Positions 11,401 to 21,904 of a stretch of 64,000 nucleotides of DNA are shown one piece after another. Under the pieces are notes generated by a model that did no database searches, was not told where the DNA came from, and saw only the letters and a list, made by a program, of their open reading frames with translations. Source of the DNA: Stenopsyche tienmushanensis (taxonomy: Eukaryota > Arthropoda > Insecta > Trichoptera > Stenopsychidae). Where the stretch lies: NCBI GenBank assembly GCA_008973525.1, contig WACJ01000308.1, positions 1-64,000 on the forward strand, read 5' to 3'. Positions within the stretch are counted from its first letter, which is position 1; each line of letters starts with the position of its first letter. The translations under genes and the position numbers were made by a program.

Positions 11401-13820
11401 TATGATGATATGTATATAACAGCTAAATCATTAGCATTCCACATAATCACAGCTAATTACGATGTCATCGGCCCAACAGGTATTTCGAAATTTCCTATGG
11501 ACTATCTCGTTAAAAAATATTTTTAAATTTAAGTTCTCAAATGCAGTCCAGCAGCTTTGATGACTAAATTCAAGAGTACTGAAATCATATTTGGTCAATG
11601 CAATTTTTTTTAATATCATAAATATGGCAATTCATGAAGTGCAAAATCCACTTTAAAAATATTGAACAATGTGCCTGCAGCTTGCAATTTCTCTTCATTT
11701 TTTACGGTTTCATGAATCAATTTAGATATAAGTAGCTTTCTTAATACTATATTATTTTTTAGGTATAATTCCATCACCAAAAAAAGCTGAGCAATATTTT
11801 ATCCAAAGTACCAAAATTCTAATAAAAATATGTAAACGTTAACCATGTATTGGTCCTAGAAAAGGAAACCGTTTGTATTTCTGTTAGAACGCTCAGAAAA
11901 AATTAAATAATACGGTATTAATCACTACATAAGTGAGCTATTCTGATACCTAGACTTCAATAGATATTAAATAGCAAAATATTGAAATTTGTAGGAAATC
12001 AGATTAAGATATGTGATTTATTTTAAAAAGATAATTTGGCTTCATCTAAAGAATATTTTCTTAATAGAATTAAATATTGAAAGCAATGGACAAATCGTGA
12101 TTGCTTACTTCTGACCCAGGATATGGCATCTCAAAAAGAAAAAGAACCTTTAAGCATCTATTTTATCTTCTCTGTTCTTCCGCGAAGCACTAATATAAAA
12201 TACATAATTCATTTTCCTGTTATCAGATATTTTTACTACACTTTAATGTCTTGTTATTTCAATGCAAATCAATTATTCTACACTTAATAGAAAGCTTTTT
12301 ATCAGTCAACGATCATTAAGCAAAGAATCAATTGATTACTTGACTTCATTCTATAGCAGCATTTTTTCTTATATAAAAGTAATAAATGCTAAAATATTTT
12401 TACTTCTGGTATTTAGACATCATATGCAAAGCCATAAAAAGCCTTAGTCTGTCAGAGTTCTAGTTTAATCTTATTCAATCAAAGAAATGTTTGTTTTTTC
12501 ATTGAATCAAATCACGCCAAACATCAATTACGACATTCAAAATTTGCATAACGACTGGATTACGCCAATTATTCACAGGCCAAATTCATTGAGTGCACTT
12601 TTGAAGCAAATTTTCGAAACCGGCCGAATTTTTCTTCGCGGCTTAGACAATGAAAATGTTCCCACAGAAATTGTGTTTGTGTAATTTGAAGAACAATGAC
12701 AATAGAAATGATACGTTTAATTCGCAAATGAGCAAACATTAATTATCGTGATGTAATTTTGCTTTATCAAATATTCGTTATCGGACGTAGGCAATCATCA
12801 CGGAAGATTCTTTTATGGATAAAGAAGTTTTATGCGGCGATTTCTCATTGCTTTCTACGTATAATTATATGACTATTAGATTATTTGAATAGGGTGTTTT
12901 AGATATGAGAAGATCTATGTATATCACCAACAGGCGAGTCTACCCAACTTTATTAATAGTCTAAATATTTGCTTTTTAGATCTACGAAACCAGGGCAAAT
13001 CTAAATCGGAGTAATCAATCGGAATTATTGATGCTTCCTATTAATCCAAAATTGATACGGCAAAAATTTTGCACAGTCTAGATTTAAACTTGATTTTCCT
13101 TAATGGGAAGTTAGAGACTATTATACAACATTTAGTATATTGAAATTTACGATATAAAGCATTTTTTCTGAAAAATAAATCCGTGATTCTGTTTGAAGGG
13201 ATACACATAAAAGTGGAGTATATTCACCTTAATACTACGAGTACAAACATTCTACAGTCGATAGATTGAGGAAGTATTATAAAGCTAGCTTCAAAGTGCG
13301 ATATTTAAAAAACAATTTTGCTCAAAGAGTTATAGTAGTAGAAGTTCGTAAAAATTACAATTACATCTTTCATGCAATTAATATATCTCAAAAGTATGAC
13401 CCAACGTAATAATGTCATTTATAAACGACGAATAGAATAAACTTAGAGAAATAGAAGATATTGCATTCATTATTGCATAATTTATTTAACAACCTGTAAA
13501 TGAAGATGCAATTCAACTTTTGGAAAATTATGTGGAGGAACTTACAAGGACTCGAACTTAAAGAACCACTCAAAAATGTGTGCCAAAAGACATATCTGCA
13601 GTTTTTTGCCAAATCAATGATGGAAATCAACAGTTTGTAAACATGGATTCTGAAATCGATTTATCTTAAAGGTATGTCGCTTCGTTCAGCAAATATTTGC
13701 TTGTTATAATGAAATTAAAAGGAAAAACTCAAGGTATACAAACAAACCTGGACATGTTTATAAGTAAGACAAGCTCTATCACTGTAATTGCTGAAATATA
13801 GATTATGCAGATGATAAATA
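8430..13820. other. Decayed transposon-rich intergenic DNA
   Basis: Many short open stretches on both strands (for example 8936-9289 minus, 12487-12684 plus) have protein-like composition but are broken and carry no motif I can name. A GC-richer patch at 10840-10990 includes a GGAGGAGGAGG run. No exon-intron structure was recognised. Confidence 0.35.
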
Positions 13821-13825
13821 TCATA

Positions 13826-13860
13826 AATTTATTGGGTTGGAAACTATGAAACGGGCGTTG
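13826..13860 (+). repeat. Mariner-type terminal inverted repeat, single end
   Basis: The stretch TTATTGGGTTGGAAACTATG resembles the terminal inverted repeat of mariner elements (TTGGGTTGGCAACTA type). No partner end was located, so only a fragment is claimed. Confidence 0.4.
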
Positions 13861-15640
13861 AATAAAAAAAAGCACAAAAAGCTCTATTTTCCCCATTATT
13901 TATTATATTCAATCAAAACAATTACCACTTTTGATGAAATTTCTGCTAAGAGGTATGTCCTAGGGGTGTATTCTTATATATCTATTTGCTTGAACGAATG
14001 AATATTTGGTTAAATTTTGCATTAAGACTAATTGAATAAAATCTCTATAATAAACAATGCCGATGGATGCGTACAAAGAAAAGCCATTATGATAGAAGTC
14101 GTGTCGTAATTCATAAATATTATCTATCTATAGGAACATTTATGGGATGGAAGTCATCTTCTTGCATCTTAACATCATGCTCGACATGCTGGTGCCCACA
14201 TTCAAATCCTGCATCCTGACAAATGTAAAATTAGTATTAAATTTGCGTCCAAGATCGTGACATGTCACGGGTTGTTGAAACTCATTGACTGGTCGTCGTC
14301 TTAACTTTCGAATGGTTAACCTTGCAGATTCTTTTTTAAGCGACGATCGACATATGAATTGCTTGTGCACCATTTCGCATGCAACACAAAGGTTTACCAA
14401 TTAATTTACGATTATGTAATTCGCAGTTGACGTGCCTCTGGATAATCGCAGATGTAATTGCCATTTTTCCAGCTATTTCAAAACTTGGAGTCGCAATTAG
14501 ATCTTAAATATTGGTTTTATTTTAACGCTTGACCTGATTTTTATTTCATCATCTTGATTTCATATTTTTTTGCAGTTCGTGCTTATAGGTCATTAATTTT
14601 TGGGCCATCCAAAAGCAATGACGAAAATATATTTTGATTGATATTAATAAGCATCTTCGATAAACCTTTCGAGCCAGCCATTTGTACCAATTGTATAATG
14701 TATTCAAATAAAATTATTAATGCAAGAAATAGCAATCGATCAAGAAGTTTCTTGACATGAAGCGACAAAAATAATATTAAATAATGAGACTGGTCTTATA
14801 TAGATCGAACACGAATTGGAGTAATTGATCTTGGAGAAGCATGTACAAGAACTGCTTGTTTTCAATCATGTTACATTTTAGTATACCGTCACGCACTATT
14901 TAAAATTAACATATTTATCAGGTGTGTCGAAAAAATGATCATATGATGAATCGAAAGGTAATGCAATGGACAAATATGAATATCACCAAAGCTGAAGACA
15001 ATATGATACCATGTTGATTGCTTTCTTTGAAATTTAGAGCGTAATTTTGAATGATTCGATTGCAGATGGAGTAACAGTGAATCAATACTAACAACTTTTG
15101 TTAATTTTGCAAGAAAAAGTCAGAAGAAAGAGGTCACGTTATTAAGATAATGGACCAACCCATGCGAGGTTAATAAAGGAGCTATTCATCGAGAAAATCA
15201 TTATATTGCTTAAAGAAACTTTATACGCATTAGGCTTCTTATAACTTTAAATTTTCTAAAGTCACATCTACTTTCAAAGGAATCCATTTTCAATCGGATT
15301 CTAAGTAGAAAATCAGAATGCAGTGATGCAGTAAAGAGCCGTATTGAAGAAGAAAAGATAAAGAAAACAATGTCTTCTTTAAAATTAAGTTAAATAATTA
15401 GTTTCGTTATTTAATAGTAATGAATTTTGCATGATTAGAATACAAAATTATATTGAAATAAAAGGCATGAATTGGAAATAGACGAAGTTAAAAGAAGGAG
15501 GATAATATTATATGAATATGCGTACGAGGGCATCTATGACTAAGTGAGATATTATAATAATTTTTAATGATCTATAATAATAATTGCGATCCTGCACAAC
15601 TCCAGGAAATCAGGCAAAACTTTGATAAAGACGGTCCCTC
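13861..15640. other. Intergenic, no gene recognised
   Basis: AT-rich sequence with broken open frames (14140-14400 minus is the longest) and no motif that identifies a family. Confidence 0.35.
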
Positions 15641-15715
15641 CCAATTTTTTCCCGCAATCTGGATTAGAATCTGAAAATTTATAATCCAGGAACTTAATTA
15701 TTATATCACACTCTC
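15641..15715 (-). repeat. tRNA-derived SINE head, degenerate copy
   Basis: On the minus strand this resembles the better-preserved unit at 55574-55645: CAATCTGGATTAGAATCTGA corresponds to its CAATCTGGATTTGAACCTGA (plus-strand readings), and the downstream bases also align. The B-box-like part is mutated. Classification rests on the second copy. Confidence 0.4.
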
Positions 15716-16765
15716 ACTCATATTATGTATTAAATTTTAACCTTCTACTGATGAACTAGAATTCAATTAATTTCTTATTGCATTATTATGCAATCCTATG
15801 CGCGTTATAGAAATATCTTCCTTTTCATATTTGGTAAAATATTTTGGCGAAAATTGAACATATATTTTAATTTAAAATTAAAAAGTATACGTCTCTTATT
15901 TGTATAGACATAAATTTGATCGTTCAACGTGATCTTATGTAAATAATTTTGATTGTGTCTATTAAAACATGACACTGGATGACCTGAAAGAGTTGAAGTT
16001 CAAGTTGATTGCATCATTGCCGATTCACATGTTTCTTTGATCCAAATGAAGCATGCAGACTGGAGGACGAAGATGAGAATTTCTCGTTGCGAAACCTTCG
16101 ACATCGTAATGCGAATAATATTTGCGTGTTTGGAATCCACATGAAGACGTCTGTTTCGTAAATGTTTAGAACTTGTTCTTCACGGAGCGCTGGCAAGAAG
16201 AATCGATAAAAGAAGCCGAGAAAGTCTTTTACAACCGACCGTTGATTGCAGAAGTGGAACACCCAATGCAGTTGAAGCCGATTGTAAGAACAACTGGTTC
16301 CTTGTTCGAGAAAGTTGGCTGATCGCTGTTGCGTTAAGAACTCTAACAACTGATGGACATTTTGCACTTCTCCCTGTCCAACAGGTGCTTTTACTTTCTT
16401 TGCAATGCCATTTTTATGATGATTTCTTCTTGAGCCTGAGGATTCCCATTCAACAATGGGCAATTATTCTATCTTCGACGTGGATCTCGTCCATGATTAG
16501 AAGCGTATCTAATGAATGTTTACTCACTATGGACGTTTGTAATTGAGCCTCATTCATAAGAATGTTAACAAAGCATTAGTGCTTACTAAGGATTCTGAAG
16601 TCTCGGCTTTTTTGAAGTCCCGGGACTCGAGACTTTTATTGTTTCTTCAGTTATGTACAGATTTTTTTAAAGTAAATATTTATTTGTGTTACATATGTAT
16701 ATATGTGTAAGTTAAAAGAACTATCTTGTTCTATCTTTCTGAATTACCATTTTTGGAGTCACTTT
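15716..16765. other. Intergenic with an unusually open segment
   Basis: A stretch at 16014-16510 is open on the minus strand for 149 codons and also shows long open pieces in plus frames; it is markedly less AT-rich than its surroundings. I recognise no domain in either reading. It may be an old transposon coding region or an exon of an unrecognised gene. Confidence 0.3.
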
Positions 16766-17187
16766 CTTAAGTGCAGTATTTCTCAACCGGTGCACTGCGA
16801 AAAAATTGGTAAAAACGAAAAATTCTGCAAAACAATGAAAACCGAAAAAGTCGTTGGCGAAATTATGAAAGTCAACGAAAGAGTTAATGTAATTTTAAAT
16901 TAGCCAAATCAATTGCGCGTATGTTAACCGTTTAACGTAGACGTTTGGGTATTCTACGCCTCGCAGCCGCAGTCTGTTCAAAGTGGAGTAAATAAACATG
17001 CTGTGGAATCGTCTTTGAAATCCAGCACCATCACCCTGTGGAATCCTTCTCGTCAACGTTACGGGGGACGCGGCAGTCGCAGGCCGTCAGAAGCTCTATG
17101 AACGGAGGTAACTGGGACTGGTCGACAGAAGCAACACGAACATAACTAGGCCCCGGTATTCAGCTGAGAGTTCTCGCTTACGTTACA

Positions 17188-17400
17188 ATGGATAAATTTA
17201 TTACCAAACGAAATCGTGAATCAGACCAAAATATTAATGACACAGGGAGTACAAGTGAAAGAAGTAGTGACGATATTACTAGACATAATACGTCTCATAC
17301 AAAAGAAAATGTATCCAGTAAAATCAGAAAAAATAATCAACAATGTTCTGAAGAATATTTATGTTTCGGTTTTACGTATTTTTACGCATTATGTATTTAA
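17188..17400 (+). pseudogene. hAT transposase N-terminus, truncated
   Basis: About 70 codons starting MDKFITKRNRESD, followed by a serine-rich linker (SERSSDD), then SEEYLCFGF. Proteins of the ZBED5/GTF2IRD2-like hAT group begin with MDKF-K-R and an acidic or serine linker before a K-Y-EEYL-FGF motif. The frame stops after the first BED-proximal motif and no catalytic domain follows within the element, so this copy cannot encode a transposase. Confidence 0.6.
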
Positions 17401-17947
17401 CTCAGAGTATGAGTATATTTGAAAACTTCGGTATTTCGGATTGATATTGCGCTATTCGAAAGACTTACCTAAAACAAAGAATTTAAACATCCATTAGACC
17501 AAATATTTTGTGTGTATATTTTAGATGACAAATTAAATGATAGCTCAAATTTATCTTGTAAATCTTATTATCCTTACCTGAGAGCTCTTACTGCATGAAT
17601 TCTGAAGTCCTGGACACTTTTGGAATTTGGCTCACCAGCAATTCTTTTGAACCACACTGTACAATTTTTCACAACGTCCATCTAAACTTAAGACTATTGA
17701 TTGATCAAGGCTGGTCGATTTCGTAATCAAACAATTGCGGATTGCTTTTATATTAAACACGATTTCATACCTGAAATTAAATATTTGACACATTTTAGTC
17801 CAATTATTTAGCTGATGATATATTTTTAAAATGATATATGATGTATTTTCTTTAATCTAAGGAAAAATTGATGCTTAATGAAGCGTTTAGCTATGAAATG
17901 CTAAATGAATCACTTCCGAATATCGTATTTTACATATACATTTGAAT

Positions 17948-18936
17948 GTTAATCGTGACTTTAAAAAAATGATACAAAAATCGGACCTAAATCCTACATC
18001 TTAAAATAGACATCTTGATTTTCCAATCCACTATGAGTATTATTTCCGATCTGTGTTCTTGAAATCTCAATGCAATTGTTCAACATTAAACATTTCGATA
18101 ATAAGCCAAATAATCGTATTACAATATACTTAAAAACTATGACTACTTGCCTCAATATTTTAGCTGCATGACGATCAGGATACAGTCTGGAACACGGATC
18201 ACATTCCGGAACGGCACAACACTCTGTGTATTAAAAAATATCACTTAACATACGCACATGCACATCCTAACCTGTGAAAATAAAATATAGCTCTGCACCG
18301 AATATTATTGCATAGCATAAACTCGACGCTTAAACGGGACGGACAAATTGAAACGCATTTATGACAAATTATTAATATTTATAAGAAAAACTATTTTTTT
18401 AAAATCATGGGATTAAATAAGCTGCTGCGATATATTCCCAAAAATATTATTTTTCAAAAAAAATCACCATCCTTTTCGTTGCATAAATATATTATTTTTT
18501 AATGAATTTCAAATTTGATAAAAATATTTTTGGGAATATATCAAAAGAGCTCATCTCAGAGAGAATCTCATGCATTCTTTCAATAGTTTTTCATAATAAT
18601 TTACATTTAGTATTAATACATTTATATTCGTACGCTCAGTTGAGCCGTCGAATTCTAGGCGACAATCAGTGCGTGTTCGGTTCTTAGGTTATACGGTTTG
18701 GCTTAATCGTCAGAGGGATATATCTTAATAAATAAAGTGCAGTGTTGTTCCAGAATGCGTCCCGTACTCCAGGATCTATCCTGAACGTCATGCAGCGTCG
18801 ATACTCAGGCAAGTGTTCTTAGTTTTTTAAATGTTTTGTACTGCGAATTATAGTAAATTGGAGGTCCTTGATGTCTATTTTAAGATGTAGGATTTAAAGC
18901 CGATAAATTATGTTTTTTTTTAAAGCCACGATAAAC
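17948..18936. repeat. Long palindromic (foldback) element nested in the hAT
   Basis: Outer arms: 17980-18017 and 18864-18900 share AAATCCTACATCTTAAAATAG in inverse orientation (21 bases, first 20 AAATCCTACATCTTAAAATA), with TTAATCGTGACTTTAAA outside matching TTTATCGTGGCTTTAAA. Middle arms: 18146-18229 and the inverse of 18735-18813 share CTTGCCT and GCTGCATGACG and CAGGATA blocks. Inner arms: 18429-18448 and 18521-18542 share GATATATTCCCAAAAATATT inverted. Pairing at three depths around a centre near 18.46-18.49 kb means almost the whole unit is one imperfect inverted repeat. It could be a foldback or long-TIR MITE; no coding sequence is seen. Confidence 0.65.
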
Positions 18937-18964
18937 TTTTGATTTTATTGTCACAATAGACTCT

Positions 18965-19840
18965 TACATAGAGTGCGGAATAAGATGTCGATGGTTGAAT
19001 ACAGTAGGATGGTTTCAATGGGTATCTGATGAGCTGTGCGCCTGGTCGTGGCGGAATCTTCAAATCGTCATGCAGTCTGACCGCCGAGGAAAGATTCATA
19101 ATCATCATCATCATCATCAGTCTGTGTTCGTCCACCGTTGAAAGCATGAGTCTTCATCCCTCTCGATCCTCCGCTTTCCGCATCCAGCTTCATCCTGCTA
19201 TTCTTTCGATGTCGTCAGTCTTACAGGGGTCTCCACTCCAACACTTTTCTTCCCCATCGACCGTCGTTTCTTCGACACATTTGTCTCCCCCATTGCCACT
19301 TAAGTGTGTCAATTCTTTCAGTAGCGTCTACTACTCGAGTTCTTCTTCGGATATCCTCGTTTCTGATTCTATATTATAAAGACACTCCGAGCATAGATCT
19401 CTCTATGGCACGCTGGGAAAACTTGATTCTGTGTAAAATGCCTGATATTAGATTCCACGTCTTCGTGGGCTAACACTGAGATGATGCGTTGGTTAAATGC
19501 TGCCATCCCAGTGGTATTCGTCTGTCAATTTCTGTCGTCCTAGTTGTATTACTTGTCCCAGATAAGTGTATTCATTTTCAACCTCAATTTGTGTTCCCCC
19601 AATGGATATCGCCCCGAAGGTCTGAGAATTGTGACTATTTATCATGGCTTCGATTTTATCCATGTTCATTTTCAGACAAATTTTACTTGACACTTCGTTT
19701 AGGCCTTGAAGCATGTCTTGAAGCTTTTCAGACGATTCGGCTATTAATACTATGTCACAATTTCTTCACTTGTGTGTTGTCAATACTGTGTCGGCACTTT
19801 TTCCAAGATAGCAGTTTAAACACATCTTCTAGGAAAAAAT
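18965..19840 (-). mobile_element. RTE-type LINE fragment (reverse transcriptase C-terminal part)
   Basis: Minus-strand frames read KICLKMNMDKIEAMINSHN then VENEYTYLGQVIQLGRQKL (19493-19714), the end of the palm and the thumb region of RTE/CR1-like reverse transcriptases. Toward 19140 it ends with STVDEHRLMMMMM, matching the usual element end plus a GAT repeat tail (CATCATCATCAT on the plus strand near 19103). Frame breaks and loss of the 5' part show a dead copy. A related fragment is at 33285-34095. Confidence 0.7.
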
Positions 19841-20068
19841 TGGCTAACTAAATATATTTTCAATGTTAAACATTTTTTTATATAATTTGACATAAAAAGA
19901 AAATATGTAAAAAAGTGGTATGTAAATATTATTTTTTTAAATATGTAATAAAAATTATGTCTATGTATACAATTTTTTTCGACTTCTTAATTCTGGTGCA
20001 CCGCCACTTTTTCCCATGGTCAAAAGTGCACCGTGACTTCAAAAAGGTTGAGAATCACTGCTTTAGTG

Positions 20069-20270
20069 TTTTGTACATCTTTATTGGAATAATCTAAATC
20101 TTCTTCTGTTTCAATGTTTTCTGTTTCTATTTCATAACTTTTCTGGTACAATGTTTCAATTACAGCTAGATGATTCATGCAAAGTTCATTGACTACAGGA
20201 CGATTTCTGAAAATGTTTTCCTCTTCACAAAATTTATTATTAGTGGTTGGAATATTTTAATTCTTTTCGC
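20069..20270 (-). pseudogene. Unidentified coding remnant interrupted by the hAT insertion
   Basis: The minus strand reads NRPVVNELCMNHLAVIETLY then QKSYEIETENIETEEDLDYS directly up to the hAT target site. This acidic, coding-like frame has a frame change near 20270 and no recognised motif. It predates the hAT insertion because it is cut by the target-site duplication. Probably an older transposon protein. Confidence 0.3.
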
Positions 20271-20399
20271 ACTGTTTAAACATTCCGCATCGGCGATGTC
20301 TTCTTCAATATTTTTATTGAAGAGTCTTTACGATGTATGCCAGGAGTTTTTAACCTTATGGTGGTGACGGGGGCACTTAAGATTTAGGAGAAGAGGGAC

Positions 20400-20890
20400 G
20401 GGAATTCTTTAATTTTTGGTGTGTTTTTTGAAGAATTTTTGCTTTGGAATTAGTAATTTTAACAATTTTAGTAATGTGAAAAGGTTTAAAAAAAATTCGA
20501 TTATGGAAAATTGCTGGAATCTATTTTCAAATTGCTCTAAAAGTATTTTTAGATGAGTAATAAATAATGTTAAGTTAAAAATATTTCCACCAATCATTTT
20601 TTCCACCAGTCATTGGAAAATGTTCAGGAGATTTTTTCGAAAATGTATTTATCCAAAACTGTTTTTTAACTTTGAAGGCTCTTATAGACTAATCATTTCT
20701 GGTATATCTTTATTTTTTCCCTGAGTTTCAAGATTTAAATTGTTTAATTTTTCATAAACATCAGTCAAAAACGCCAAATCATTTCATACAAACTGCTTCG
20801 AATTTTGGTGAATCCAATTATGGTTATCTAATTTTTCGAATGTTTGACCTTTTAAAATGAAAAATGTTTTAATCGCGCACAAAAAATGAC
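20400..20890 (-). pseudogene. Second hAT transposase remnant (ZBED5-like, middle part)
   Basis: Minus-strand pieces read LKGQTFEKLDNHNWIHQ, then LAFLTDVYEKLNNLNLETQG, then FENRFQQFSIIEF. This order matches the region of ZBED5-like hAT transposases around the W-x-x-x-LAYLADIF-x-LN-LN-LQG motif and the following KLE-F helix. Internal stops and frame shifts mark it as dead. It is in the opposite orientation to the hAT at 16774-20060 and not part of it. Confidence 0.6.
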
Positions 20891-21170
20891 TCCGAGGGCG
20901 CACAAAAATGGCTGGGAGTTGGGAGCCCCCAATGTATGCGATGGACACGGACACACTACACACGATTCTTCTTCTCTTTTCGAACAATTGTCGCTTGGAG
21001 TTTCATTTTTCGTGACGTTCAGGCTAATTTGCCCTACCGTTCCTATATAAGTTTCACTACAAAACAATCAAATTGATTTTGCGTGGCTATTAAAAAAAAG
21101 TGTAAAAATTAATTCACGCATTATTTTAATGTGATCGCTAAATATCCGAAATTTCTAGGGGTATCTAACA

Positions 21171-21904
21171 TTATAAATCAGGGGTGACCAACCCAAATGA
21201 TCTTGCGGGCCACTTTGGCAAGGCATCATAACTCTGCGGGCCACATATAAAATTATATTTCCTCTTATTAGATTTAGATACACTATAGACACTTTTTTGT
21301 AGTGAACTATTGAAATATAATAAGTTATTATTATTGTGTTTACTATTTTTCTTAAATCTAAACATAGATAATATAATAATAATGATACTCAAGGTACATT
21401 GTAAAGAAATATATAACACTAAAAATTAAATATAAGAAATATATAAATACAAATGAAATCATTAAAAAATATTTTACTAATGCGATATTTGTTTCTCCAC
21501 TATTTCACTTAGCTTTTGCAAATTGATCTCAGTTTGGGTATTTGAGTTTATTTTTGAGTAGTGGTCAACCAGTTTTACTTGGAGATATTTTGAGGTCGAT
21601 TCGAATTCAACATGAAGAGATGAATATATTTCAAAATTTTTGTTGTATTTTTCTAATTGTAAATTACTGAATCGGCTTTCAAAAGTAGCTGTAAGTTTTC
21701 TTATTTATTTTGCAGATTTGATGTAATTGTTACATATTGATTTCTTAAATTCTTTTAACAAAGGAAAGTGGTGAGCGTAATTACTTTTCAATTGCGACTA
21801 CTTTGGCCATTATAAAATAAATATATTTTCTAAAAGTGTGATGAATCTCGCCGGTCGAAAAAATGTTCAATGCGGGCCGCGGGTTGGCCACCTCTGTTAT
21901 AAAT
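21171..21904. mobile_element. Non-autonomous hAT with perfect 8-bp target duplication
   Basis: The element at 21179-21896 starts CAGGGGTGACCAACCC and ends with the inverse of CAGAGGTGGCCAACCCGCGG. It is flanked on both sides by TTATAAAT (21171-21178 and 21897-21904), identical at all eight bases. Ends contain GCGGGCCAC / GCGGGCCGC blocks common to hAT elements of this type. The interior is AT-rich with no intact transposase, so mobility needed a partner in trans. Identity of the duplication suggests a fairly recent insertion relative to its neighbours. Confidence 0.8.

Larger units (their letters stand above)
16766..20068 (+). mobile_element. hAT element with near-perfect 8-bp duplication and nested insertions
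   Basis: The left end at 16774 reads CAGTATTTCTCAACCGGTGC and the right end at 20060 is the inverse of CAGTGATTCTCAACC, with a GTGCACC block repeated inside both ends. The flanks CTTAAGTG (16766-16773) and CTTTAGTG (20061-20068) match at 7 of 8 positions, the 8-bp duplication expected of hAT transposons. An open frame at 17188-17400 begins MDKFITKRNRESDQN and contains EEYLCFGF, the N-terminal signature of ZBED5/SCAND3-like hAT transposases; the rest of the transposase is gone. The interior is occupied by a ~1 kb palindromic element and an RTE fragment. Boundaries are strongly supported by sequence. Confidence 0.75.

Noticed and set aside
11431..11619. WADDIVI-like stretch on the minus strand resembling a reverse-transcriptase catalytic motif
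   Set aside because: Only seven residues match and neither neighbouring motif (RQGD or YLGQ type) is present in any nearby frame; chance is likely.
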